Shown: in pieces, positions 19,477-26,845 of the stretch
Numbering within the stretch: the stretch's first letter is position 1
Layout of the letters: each line of letters starts with the position of its first letter
NCBI RefSeq assembly: GCF_000723405.1
Contig: NZ_CCAE010000040.1
Location: 1-41,543, forward strand
Direction of reading: 5' to 3'
Source: Hydrogenophaga intermedia
GTDB taxonomy: Bacteria; Pseudomonadota; Gammaproteobacteria; Burkholderiales; Burkholderiaceae_C
DNA: 41,543 nucleotides
The notes under the pieces: model-generated
What the model was told of the DNA's origin: nothing
What the model saw: only the letters and a program-made list of their open reading frames with translations
Databases searched by the model: none
Made by a program: the position numbers and the translations under genes

Positions 19477-20436
19477 TCAGCTCATCGATTTTTTCGATGC
19501 CTTGCCTTGGGGCGGTTTCGTTCGCTGCCGCCCCATTGCGGTGCCTTCCCGCGCCGCGCTCCACGCATCGACGAAGGCCTGCGCCGAGCGCATCACCGTC
19601 TCCACCGCCTGGGCCGACGGGTCGCTGCGGTAGCTGGCGTGGATGGGCAGGGGTTGCAGCCGGGCGTCACAGGGCAGCTCGCGCAGGTCGGCCACCACGA
19701 ACAGGTGCCGCACGGCCTCTCGCGGCAGCGTGGCCACGCCGAATCCGCCCTGCGCCATCTGCAGCATGGCCGAGACGGAAGAGATGGTGTGCACGCGTCG
19801 CGGCTCCACGCGCGCCGCGCGGAACAGGTCGAGCAAGGCCACGTGCGGCAGCGAGCCGCGCTGGAACGTGAGCAGTTCCAGCTCGGCGAGATCGGCCAGG
19901 GTGTAGCGCCGCCGCCGGTGCAGGCTGGCGCTGCCCACGAACACCATCTCCATCGACGGCAGCGCGCGCGAGCGCACGCCGTCGGCGGTGGCGGGCAGGG
20001 CCGTGAACACCAGGTCCTGCGTGCCCCGGCGCATCTGCTCGATCAGCACCGGCGTGGTTTCCACCGACAACTCCAGCTCCAGCGCCGGGTGCTCGGTGCG
20101 CAACTGCTCCATCCAGGGAATGAGCCACGAGTGCAGCACCGATTCGATGGCCCCGATGCGCAGCGACACCGCCAGGGCGTCGCTCGAACCCATCTCGGCC
20201 TTGGCCTCGCGTTGCAGCTCCAGCAGGCGCTGGGCGTACACCAGGAAGCGCGTGCCGGCCATGGTCAGACGGAACTGCTTGTCGCGCCGGTCCAGCAGCA
20301 ACACACCCAGTTCCTCCTCCAGCGCCGCGATGCGGCTGGACATGGCCGACTGCGTGAGAAAGAGCTTCTCGGCCGCGCGCGTCACGCTTTTGAGCGAGGC
20401 CACCCAGTAGAAGGCTTCCACGAAGCGCAGGTTCAT
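19477..20436 (-). CDS. LysR-family transcriptional regulator
   Basis: A 319-residue LTTR. The winged HTH is at residues 1-60 (MNLRFVEAFYWVASLKSVTRAA, then LFLTQSAMSSRIAALEEELG); a periplasmic-binding-protein-like effector domain spans about 90-295; the basic C-terminal tail (KPPQGKASKKSMS) is unusual for the family. A GGAGG ribosome binding site precedes the ATG. It lies between two paralogous TRAP operons, with its own start facing the rightward dctPQM operon across 91 bases, and its stop 99 bases from the leftward operon. It is the natural regulator of one or both. Its 3' end contains a 17-base palindrome (19483-19499). Confidence 0.93.
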   Translation of the reverse strand: MNLRFVEAFYWVASLKSVTRAAEKLFLTQSAMSSRIAALEEELGVLLLDRRDKQFRLTMAGTRFLVYAQRLLELQREAKAEMGSSDALAVSLRIGAIESVLHSWLIPWMEQLRTEHPALELELSVETTPVLIEQMRRGTQDLVFTALPATADGVRSRALPSMEMVFVGSASLHRRRRYTLADLAELELLTFQRGSLPHVALLDLFRAARVEPRRVHTISSVSAMLQMAQGGFGVATLPREAVRHLFVVADLRELPCDARLQPLPIHASYRSDPSAQAVETVMRSAQAFVDAWSAAREGTAMGRQRTKPPQGKASKKSMS

Positions 20437-20527
20437 GCGCGCCTCCGGGGAAATACGGACGGGCCTGGCCCGGCTTTTGCAACTATGCTGCCCGTCTTTG
20501 TCATCCGATCAACTTTCTGGAGCGACC
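20437..20527. promoter_or_regulatory. Divergent LysR/dctP control region
   Basis: This 91-base region separates the divergent LysR and dctP starts. It contains a perfect 13-base palindrome CGGGCC-T-GGCCCG (20460-20472) and a GCA-N4-TGC element with TATGCT (20484-20489) as a possible rightward -10. LTTRs commonly bind such divergent regions at T-N11-A sites; I cannot assign the exact box. Confidence 0.45.
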
Positions 20528-21493
20528 ATGAAATTCAAGCTTGCCCTGGCCAGCGCCGCCTTCGCACTGAGCGCCGGTGCCCAGGCCCAGACCGCCTGGG
20601 ACCTGCCCGCCGCCTACCCGGCCACCAACTTCCACTCGGTCAATCTTGCCAGCTTCGCCAGCGACGTGGACAAGGCCACCGGTGGCAAGCTCAAGATCAC
20701 GGTGCACCCTGGCGCCTCGTTGTTCAAGGCGCCCGAGATCAAGCGCGCGGTGCAGGGCGGCCAGGCCCAGGTGGGCGAGATCCTGCTGACGGCCTACCAG
20801 AACGAATGGCAGATGTTCGGTGCCGACGGCATCCCCTTCCTGGCCACCAGCTATGCCGAGTCGAAGAAGCTCTACGCCGCGCAGAAGCCCATCCTGCAGA
20901 AGAAGCTCGCCGAACAGGGCATGGTGCTGCTCTACGCCGTGGCCTGGCCGCCGCAGGGCCTGTACAGCAAGAAGCCCGTGGCCAGCGCGGCCGACCTGAA
21001 GGGCAGCAAGTGGCGCGCCTACAGCCCGGCCACCTCGCGCATCGCCGAACTGGTGGGCGCGCAGCCCGTCACCGTGCAGGCGGCCGAGCTCTCGCAGGCC
21101 CTGGCCACCGGCGTGGTCGAGAACAACATGACCTCCGGCGCCACCGGCGTGGACAGCAAGCTCTATGAACACCTGAAGTTCTATTACGACGTGCAGGCCT
21201 GGCTGCCCAAGAACGCGGTCATCGCCAACAAGAAGGCCTTCGACGCGCTCGACAAGGCCACGCAGGACGCGCTGATGAAAGCCGCCGCCGACGCCGAGGC
21301 GCGCGGCTGGGCGGCCTCCGAGAAAGTCAACACCGACACGCTGGCCACGCTGAAGGCCAACGGCATGTCGGTGGAGCCGCCATCGGCCGCGCTCAAGTCC
21401 GATCTGCAGAAAGTGGGCGCCACCATGCTGCAGGAATGGCTGGGCAAGGCCGGCCCCGAAGGGCAACAGCTGATCGATGCGTACAGGAAGTGA
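20528..21493 (+). CDS. dctP: TRAP substrate-binding protein (DctP), second system
   Basis: A 321-residue periplasmic binding protein with a Sec signal peptide (MKFKLALASAAFALSAGAQAQ). It is a close paralogue of the DctP at 17573-18541: both share the WDLP mature start, [13 protein letters not shown], the ligand-arginine segment (GSKWRAYSP here) and LATGVVENNMTSG. Pocket-flanking residues differ (EILLTAYQNEW here, [11 protein letters not shown] in the other), suggesting a related but not identical ligand. The ATG at 20528 has a GGAG site; a frame extension to 20435 overlaps the LysR start and was not used. Confidence 0.93.
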   Translation: MKFKLALASAAFALSAGAQAQTAWDLPAAYPATNFHSVNLASFASDVDKATGGKLKITVHPGASLFKAPEIKRAVQGGQAQVGEILLTAYQNEWQMFGADGIPFLATSYAESKKLYAAQKPILQKKLAEQGMVLLYAVAWPPQGLYSKKPVASAADLKGSKWRAYSPATSRIAELVGAQPVTVQAAELSQALATGVVENNMTSGATGVDSKLYEHLKFYYDVQAWLPKNAVIANKKAFDALDKATQDALMKAAADAEARGWAASEKVNTDTLATLKANGMSVEPPSAALKSDLQKVGATMLQEWLGKAGPEGQQLIDAYRK

Positions 21494-21997
21494 ATGCGCA
21501 AATCCCTTGACGCTCTGTACCTGGGCGCGGGCTGGCTGGCCGCGCTCTTCATGATTGGTGTGCTCGCGATGGTGCTGCTGTCCATCGTGAGCCGCCTCGT
21601 GGGCTTTTACGTGCCAGGCACCGACGCCTATGCGGGCTACGCCATGGCCGGCGCTGGCTTCCTGGCGCTGGCCCACACGCTCAAGGCCAACGAGCACATC
21701 CGCGTCACGCTGATCATCGGCAAGCTGCGCGGCGGCGCACGGCGCGGCCTCGAGCTGTGGGCGCTGAGCGTGGCCGTGCTCATGTCGGGCGCGCTGGCCT
21801 GGTTCTCGTGGCGTCTGGTGTGGCAGTCCCACACCTTCCACGACATCTCCACCGCCGCCGACGCCACGCCCTTGTGGATTCCGCAGATCCTCATGGGCCT
21901 GGGCTGCACGGTGCTGTTCATCGCGCTGCTCGACGAATGGGTGCTCGAGTGGCGCGGTCAACGCGTGCGCGCCGAGGGGGACACGCGCCATGAATGA
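21494..21997 (+). CDS. dctQ: TRAP transporter small permease (DctQ), second system
   Basis: A 167-residue DctQ membrane protein beginning immediately after the dctP stop. It carries GTDAYAGYAMAGAGFLALA, NEHIRVTLIIGKL and PLWIPQILMGLGC, matching the first system's DctQ. Its stop overlaps the dctM start by eight bases (ATGAATGA), so the three genes are translationally coupled. Unlike the first system there is no stem-loop between dctP and dctQ. Confidence 0.93.
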   Translation: MRKSLDALYLGAGWLAALFMIGVLAMVLLSIVSRLVGFYVPGTDAYAGYAMAGAGFLALAHTLKANEHIRVTLIIGKLRGGARRGLELWALSVAVLMSGALAWFSWRLVWQSHTFHDISTAADATPLWIPQILMGLGCTVLFIALLDEWVLEWRGQRVRAEGDTRHE

Positions 21998-23285
21998 ATT
22001 CGTCGTCACCACGCTGCTCATCGTGGCGCTGTTCGCGCTGCTGGGCAGCGGCGTGTGGATCGGCCTCACGCTCGCCGGCGTGGCCTGGATCGGCATGGAG
22101 CTGTTCTCATCGCGCCCCGCGGGCGACGCCATGGCGCTCACCATCTGGGGCTCGGCCAGCAGCTGGACGCTCACCGCCCTGCCTCTGTTCGTCTGGATGG
22201 GCGAGATCCTCTTTCGCACCAAGCTGTCGGAGAGCATGTTCAAGGGTCTGGCGCCCTGGGTGAACGCGCTGCCCGGGCGCCTGCTGCACACCAACATCCT
22301 GGGCAGCACCATCTTCGCCGCGGTCTCGGGTTCGTCGGCCGCCACCTGCGCCACCATCGGCAAGATGACCATCCCCGAGCTCACGCGCCGAGGCTACCCA
22401 CCCGAGAAGATCGTCGGCTCGCTCGGCGGCGCCAGCACCCTGGGCCTGCTGATCCCACCCTCGATCATCATGATCGTCTACGGCGTGGCGGCCGAGGTGT
22501 CGATCGCCAAGCTGTTCGTGGCGGGCGTCATCCCCGGCGTGCTGCTCGCGGCGCTGTTCAGCGGCTCGATCATCGTGTGGGCCCTGATGAACCCCGGCAA
22601 GGTGCCCAGCGCCGACGCCAGCCTGAGCTTCGGCGAGAAGCTGCGCGAGGCGCGCCACCTCATCCCCGTGGTGCTGCTCATCGGCAGCGTCATCGGCGCC
22701 ATCTACAGCGGCATTGCCACCGCCACCGAGGCTGCCGCCATCGGCGTGGTGGGCTCGCTCATCCTCTCGGCCTCGCAGGGCTCGCTCAACTGGGTGAGTT
22801 TTCGCGACTCGCTGCTGGGCGCCACGCGCCTGTACTGCATGATCGCGCTGATCCTCGCGGGCGCGGCCTTCCTCACGCTGTCCATGGGCTACATCGGCCT
22901 GCCGCGCCACCTGGCCGAATGGGTCGGCGGCCTTGGCCTCACGCCCGGCATGCTGCTCATCGCGCTGGCCGTGTTCTACATCGTGCTCGGCTGCTTCCTC
23001 GACGGCATCTCCATGATCGTGCTCACCATGGGCGTGATCCTGCCCACCGTCACCGCCGCCGGCATCGACCTCATCTGGTTCGGCATCTTCATCGTCATCG
23101 TTGTGGAGATGGCGCAGATCACTCCGCCCGTGGGCTTCAACCTCTTCGTGCTGCAAGGCATGACGAAACGCGAGATCACCTGGATCGCAGTGGCCTGCCT
23201 GCCCTACTTCCTCATCATGGTGGTGGCGGTGCTGCTGCTCTACTGGTTTCCCGGTCTGGTCACCTGGATGCCCTCGAAGATGTAG
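21990..23285 (+). CDS. dctM: TRAP transporter large permease (DctM), second system
   Basis: A 431-residue DctM permease. Its motifs (SGSSAATCATIGKMTIPEL, STLGLLIPPSIIMIVYG, SGIATATEAAAIGV, QITPPVGFNLFVLQG) are nearly the same as those of the first DctM at 15646-16944, so the two whole systems appear to derive from one duplication. It is the last gene of the rightward operon and is followed by an intrinsic terminator. Confidence 0.95.
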   Translation: MNEFVVTTLLIVALFALLGSGVWIGLTLAGVAWIGMELFSSRPAGDAMALTIWGSASSWTLTALPLFVWMGEILFRTKLSESMFKGLAPWVNALPGRLLHTNILGSTIFAAVSGSSAATCATIGKMTIPELTRRGYPPEKIVGSLGGASTLGLLIPPSIIMIVYGVAAEVSIAKLFVAGVIPGVLLAALFSGSIIVWALMNPGKVPSADASLSFGEKLREARHLIPVVLLIGSVIGAIYSGIATATEAAAIGVVGSLILSASQGSLNWVSFRDSLLGATRLYCMIALILAGAAFLTLSMGYIGLPRHLAEWVGGLGLTPGMLLIALAVFYIVLGCFLDGISMIVLTMGVILPTVTAAGIDLIWFGIFIVIVVEMAQITPPVGFNLFVLQGMTKREITWIAVACLPYFLIMVVAVLLLYWFPGLVTWMPSKM

Positions 23286-23310
23286 GTACGCGAAGCCACT
23301 AAGATGCCCA

Positions 23311-23346
23311 CCCCGCCCGCGTTTCCCGCGAGCGGGGTTTGTTTTT
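23311..23346 (+). terminator. Rho-independent terminator after the second TRAP operon
   Basis: CCCCGC pairs with GCGGGG (23311-23316 with 23332-23337); inside, CGCG pairs with CGCG around a TTTCC loop with one mismatch. The stem is followed by TTTGTTTTT (23338-23346). This is a strong intrinsic terminator 25 bases after the dctM stop. It ends only 16 bases before the rdgC start. Confidence 0.9.
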
Positions 23347-23362
23347 CCGGAGACCCCTTTTC

Positions 23363-24355
23363 GTGTTCAAGAACCTCACGCTCTACCGCATCGGCCCCGG
23401 CTGGGCGCCCACGCCCGACGCGATGGAGAAGGCCCTCGACGCCGCGCGCTTCCAGCCCTGCCCCGCCACGCAGGACAAATCCGTCGGCTGGGTGGAGCCA
23501 CGCGGCGAAGCCCACGGCCCGCTGGTGGAAGCCATCGCCGGCCAGCGCATCCTCAAGCTGCAGATCGAAACCAAGTCCGTCCCCGGCGCCGTGGTGCGCC
23601 GCAAGGCGCAGGAAGCGGCCGACCACATCGAGGCCACCACCGGCCGCAAGCCCGGCAAGAAAGAAACCAAGGCCCTGCGCGAGGACGCCCTGCTCTCGCT
23701 GCTGCCCCAGGCCTTCGCGCGCCAACAGAGCCTGTGGGTCTGGATCGACCCCGAGCGCGGCTGGCTCGCCACCGACGCCAGCAGCCAGGGCAAGGTCGAC
23801 GACCTCATCACCGCGCTGGTGCGCGCCTTCGACGGCCTGGTCATCACCTTGTTCAACACGCAGGTGACGCCCCAGACCGCCATGACGCAATGGCTCAGCG
23901 TGACCGACGCCGAAGAGTGGCCCGAGGGCCTGGCCGTGGAGCGCGACTGCGAGCTGCGCTCCAGCGACGAAGAGAAGTCGGTGGTGAAGTTCACCCGCCA
24001 CCACCTCTTCAACGACGAGGTGCGCCGCCACATCACCGAAGGCAAGCTGCCCGTGCGCCTGGCGCTCAACTGGGAAGGCCGCGTGGGCTTCACGCTCACC
24101 GAGAGCATGTCGCTCAAGAAGATCAACTTCCTGGAGGGCGTGTTCGAGGACCGCCCGGCGAACGACGACGAGACCTTCGACAGCAACGTCGCCATCGGCA
24201 CGGGCGAACTGCGCGGCGTGCTCGACGCCCTGATCGCCGCGTTGGGTGGTGAACTGCAGCCGGGCCAGGTGCCCGGGCACGAACCCGCGCCGGCCGGCGA
24301 GGCGCCAGCGCCTGACGCCACCGTGGCCAGCGCCGACGAAGGCGCGCCGTTCTGA
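23363..24355 (+). CDS. rdgC: Recombination-associated protein RdgC
   Basis: A 330-residue RdgC, a ring-shaped DNA-binding protein associated with the nucleoid that restrains RecA-dependent recombination. The start is GTG at 23363 because the protein then begins [10 protein letters not shown], aligning with MLWFKNLMVYRL of E. coli RdgC; a TTG at 23339 would fall in the terminator. GGAG is at 23349-23352. It is longer than E. coli RdgC (303) because of a proline/alanine-rich tail (about 305-330). Conserved segments include [20 protein letters not shown] and [11 protein letters not shown]. Confidence 0.94.
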   Translation: MFKNLTLYRIGPGWAPTPDAMEKALDAARFQPCPATQDKSVGWVEPRGEAHGPLVEAIAGQRILKLQIETKSVPGAVVRRKAQEAADHIEATTGRKPGKKETKALREDALLSLLPQAFARQQSLWVWIDPERGWLATDASSQGKVDDLITALVRAFDGLVITLFNTQVTPQTAMTQWLSVTDAEEWPEGLAVERDCELRSSDEEKSVVKFTRHHLFNDEVRRHITEGKLPVRLALNWEGRVGFTLTESMSLKKINFLEGVFEDRPANDDETFDSNVAIGTGELRGVLDALIAALGGELQPGQVPGHEPAPAGEAPAPDATVASADEGAPF

Positions 24356-24357
24356 CC

Positions 24358-24723
24358 ATGGCTTCGGTGCTCGCCATCTGCCTGGGCGCCTGCGTCGGTG
24401 CCTTGCTGCGCTGGCGCCTGGGCCTGTGGCTGAACCAGCCACACGGCCTGCTGCCCTGGGGCACACTGGCGGCCAACTGGATCGGCGCCTACGCCATCGG
24501 CCTGGCCATGGCGGTGTTCCACGCCAATCCGCACATCGACCCGGTGTGGCGCCTGGCCATCGTCACCGGCCTGCTGGGCGCGCTCACCACCTTCTCCACC
24601 TTCTCCATCGAGGTGGTCACGCTGCTGCAACAGGGGCGTCTGGCGTTGGCGCTGGGCGTGGCCTCATTGCACCTGCTGGGCTCGCTGCTGCTCACCTGGC
24701 TGGGGCTCAAGACCCTGGCCTGA
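24358..24723 (+). CDS. crcB: CrcB/Fluc fluoride channel
   Basis: A 121-residue, four-helix membrane protein of the dual-topology Fluc family that exports fluoride. The signature [14 protein letters not shown] and [13 protein letters not shown] motifs are present, with the N-terminal GGxxGAxxR equivalent reading [10 protein letters not shown]. It starts two bases after the rdgC stop, so the two are cotranscribed. No fluoride riboswitch is visible upstream. Confidence 0.94.
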   Translation: MASVLAICLGACVGALLRWRLGLWLNQPHGLLPWGTLAANWIGAYAIGLAMAVFHANPHIDPVWRLAIVTGLLGALTTFSTFSIEVVTLLQQGRLALALGVASLHLLGSLLLTWLGLKTLA

Positions 24724-24741
24724 GCGGCCCGCCCGCCAGGC

Positions 24742-25089
24742 TCACATCGACTTGCCGTCGAAGTGCTGCACCGAAATCGCCGCGAGGTCGATGCCCTCCA
24801 CGCAGCGCAGGTTGATCGCCGCCATGGCGTTGCCCTTCGGGTCGGTGCCTTCGCCGTAGGGATGGATGCCGCACACCGGGCAGAAGCGGTGCTTGATGAC
24901 GTGCTGGTTGAACATGTACGTGCTCGCGTCCTCCTCGGGCGTCTTCAGCGTGAGGTTCGCGCGCGGCACGAACCACAGCAGCGAGCCCTTGCGCGAACAG
25001 ATGGAGCAATTGCAGGCCATGCCGCCGTCGATGGTGCCTTCCACCTCGAACGCGACGCGGCCGCAGTGGCAGCTGCCTTGGTACTTCAT
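24742..25089 (-). CDS. GFA-family (CENP-V/GFA domain) zinc-binding protein
   Basis: A 115-residue protein of the glutathione-dependent formaldehyde-activating-like fold. The cysteine ligands are clear: Cys7 and Cys9 (CHC), Cys26, Cys28 and Cys31 (CNCSIC), Cys70 and Cys73 (CPVC), expected to hold two zinc ions. Most family members have no proven substrate, and a role in formaldehyde chemistry should not be assumed. A strong AGGAGGAG site precedes the ATG. It follows the LysE gene by 27 bases in a leftward operon and converges on crcB. Confidence 0.9.
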   Translation of the reverse strand: MKYQGSCHCGRVAFEVEGTIDGGMACNCSICSRKGSLLWFVPRANLTLKTPEEDASTYMFNQHVIKHRFCPVCGIHPYGEGTDPKGNAMAAINLRCVEGIDLAAISVQHFDGKSM

Positions 25090-25116
25090 GGTTGAACTCC
25101 TCCTGGGGAAATCGCT

Positions 25117-25785
25117 TCAAGGCGTGGGACGTGCGCCTTTCGACGATGCATTGGGCGACAAGGCCGCCAGCCCACCCAGGGCAAAGTAGATGCCCGCCGT
25201 GGCGTAGCGCCCCCAGCGCACGCCCCCGCGCCCCGGCCGCCAACGCTTCGCCACGGCGCGCGACAGCAGCACATAGACGATGTCGCTGCAGACGGCGATG
25301 CCCACGAACAACACGCTCAAGCTCAAGGCCTGCGCCGTGGCGCCGCGCGACGCGTCGATGAACTGCGGCAGGAAGGCCGCGAAGAACAGCGTGGTCTTGG
25401 GGTTGAGCAGCGCCACGACCGCGCCCTCGCGGAAGACGCGCCACGCGGCCACGGCGGCGGCGGGCGCATCCGGCGCAGCCGTGGTGCGCGGCGCGCGCAG
25501 GGCCTGCACGCCCAGCCACACCAGGTACGCCGCGCCGGCGTAGCGGATCAGCGCGAACGCCAGCTCCGACGCCAGCAGCACCACCGCCAAGCCCAGCGAG
25601 GCCACCACTGCATTCATCAGGTTGCCCAACGCCACACCGGCCACCGAAGCCAGCCCCGCCTTGCGGCCCTGCGACAGCGTGCGTGTGACGATGTAGAGCA
25701 CGGCGGGCCCGGGCGTGACCGCGAGCACCAGCGCGGCGGCCAGGAAGGCCAGCAACAGCGGCAAGGACGGAAGGAAGTCGGGCAT
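25117..25785 (-). CDS. LysE/RhtB-family amino acid exporter
   Basis: A 222-residue membrane protein with about six hydrophobic helices. The N-terminal motif LAVTPGPAVLYIVTRTLSQG is the LysE/RhtB hallmark, and LLNPKTTLFFAAFLPQF is the second. Substrate (an amino acid or derivative) cannot be read from sequence. The start at 25785 is supported by AAGGAG; longer frames reaching 25926 cross into the DUF1272 gene. It is the middle gene of DUF1272-LysE-GFA. Confidence 0.92.
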   Translation of the reverse strand: MPDFLPSLPLLLAFLAAALVLAVTPGPAVLYIVTRTLSQGRKAGLASVAGVALGNLMNAVVASLGLAVVLLASELAFALIRYAGAAYLVWLGVQALRAPRTTAAPDAPAAAVAAWRVFREGAVVALLNPKTTLFFAAFLPQFIDASRGATAQALSLSVLFVGIAVCSDIVYVLLSRAVAKRWRPGRGGVRWGRYATAGIYFALGGLAALSPNASSKGARPTP

Positions 25786-25822
25786 GGGAACTCCTTGTGG
25801 GCAGACAACGGGTGGTATGCGC

Positions 25823-26071
25823 TCAGCTGGCCATCGCGCAGCCCTGCGGCTTGAACACGCGCTCGGTCGACGCCGGGTACTTGTCGAGCTTGGTGGCGGG
25901 CCGCACAGGCCGACGCACCAGTTCACCGCCGCAATTGGGGCACATACCGGAGAGCTTGCTGGTGGCGCAGGCCTCGCAGAAGGTGCACTCGAAGGAACAG
26001 ATGCGAGCGTTTCGCGCGTCAGGCGGCAGATCGGTGTTGCAACACTCGCAGTTGGGGCGCAGTCGGAGCAT
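25823..26071 (-). CDS. DUF1272 small cysteine-rich protein
   Basis: An 82-residue protein matching the DUF1272 family: RPNCECCNTDLPPDA, RICSFECTFCEAC and CPNCGGELVRRPVRP. The paired CxxC motifs suggest two zinc ribbons or knuckles. No function is known. It has a GAGG site before the ATG and is transcribed leftward into LysE with a 37-base gap; the LysE-DUF1272 pairing is common in Burkholderiales. Confidence 0.88.
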   Translation of the reverse strand: MLRLRPNCECCNTDLPPDARNARICSFECTFCEACATSKLSGMCPNCGGELVRRPVRPATKLDKYPASTERVFKPQGCAMAS

Positions 26072-26185
26072 GGATGGCCTCGGCAGGTCTGGGCGAAGCA
26101 GACAGTTTAGAAGCTCTCAGCCATCGGGCGCCACCGCAGCGACGACAATGCGGGCCGCATCTCGAACTCAGGGGCGGGGATAGGT

Positions 26186-26557
26186 ATGTGGATCGGCATG
26201 GCACTGTTGGCGGGACTCGCCGTGTTCATCGTCTGGGACAGTCGTCGGCTGCGCCGCACGGACGTTACCCCGTTGTCGCGCGAGCGCATGAAGCGCGGCG
26301 TGCTGCCCGGCGATAGCGGGAAATGGCAGATCCAGTTGGGGATATCTGCAATGGCCATCGGATTGGCCTTGATGGAATGGCTCTCTCCTTCAGCGCCACC
26401 CTACACGGGTAAGGCTTCGATCCTTTTCACGTGGGCTCATGAAGTGTTGGGCCCGCGGGGCAAGATTGCCGCCCTCTTGATCATCGGCGGGGCCTTCTTC
26501 GTATCGGCCCTGTTCGAATGGCGGCGCCTCCGCCGGGACAGCGCCGCCAATCAGTAG
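26186..26557 (+). CDS. Uncharacterised small membrane protein
   Basis: A 123-residue protein I do not recognise. Three hydrophobic segments are visible (about 2-17, 51-66 and 92-110), with basic stretches (DSRRLRRTD after the first, EWRRLRRDS at the C-terminus). A purine-rich GGGGATAGGT precedes the ATG. Its codons are visibly less GC-biased than those of neighbouring genes (for example GATATCTGCAATG around 26340), which may mean relaxed constraint or a foreign origin. It overlaps the convergent small gene at 26551 by seven bases. Confidence 0.65.
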   Translation: MWIGMALLAGLAVFIVWDSRRLRRTDVTPLSRERMKRGVLPGDSGKWQIQLGISAMAIGLALMEWLSPSAPPYTGKASILFTWAHEVLGPRGKIAALLIIGGAFFVSALFEWRRLRRDSAANQ

Positions 26558-26709
26558 TAGGGCACCACCCGCTCCGGCCGTTCCGCATGCTGACAGGCCG
26601 CCTGACATCGCGCGGCGAACCAGGCGCGCAGCTTGGGAGCCAGTCGCCGGCAACGGTCGGCCAGCGGGGCGCCCATGCGGGGCGAGGCGAAGAGTGCAAT
26701 GGCTTTCAT
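26551..26709 (-). CDS. Candidate 52-residue arginine/alanine-rich small protein
   Basis: A small frame reading MKAIALFASPRMGAPLADR... to ...RVVPYY. It has an AGGAG ribosome binding site six bases before the ATG, which is the main evidence for it. Four arginine-rich turns and two cysteines are present, and it is amphipathic rather than membrane-spanning. I do not recognise the family. A perfect hairpin lies immediately upstream and includes part of the ribosome binding site. It overlaps the convergent gene at its 3' end. Confidence 0.5.
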   Translation of the reverse strand: MKAIALFASPRMGAPLADRCRRLAPKLRAWFAARCQAACQHAERPERVVPYY

Positions 26710-26717
26710 GCCGAGCT

Positions 26718-26744
26718 CCTGAACGCGCGGGCTGCGCGTTCAGG
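26718..26744. promoter_or_regulatory. Perfect 11-bp hairpin before the small gene
   Basis: CCTGAACGCGC (26718-26728) and GCGCGTTCAGG (26734-26744) pair perfectly around a five-base loop. In the leftward transcript the 3' arm ends in CAGG, the first part of the AGGAG ribosome binding site for the gene starting at 26709, so folding would reduce its translation. No T-tract follows on either strand, which argues against an ordinary terminator. Confidence 0.6.
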
Positions 26745-26845
26745 CATTTCAGCGAACGGTCGCCTTCGATGCGCGGGGCAGATGTCCCGATCCGGTCCCT
26801 GGGCACCTGCTCGCGCGCCGGCCGCCGGGACCGCCGTCCCGCGCC

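Noticed and set aside
24100..24357. Fluoride riboswitch before crcB
   Set aside because: crcB starts two bases after the rdgC stop and there is no untranslated leader to hold one.
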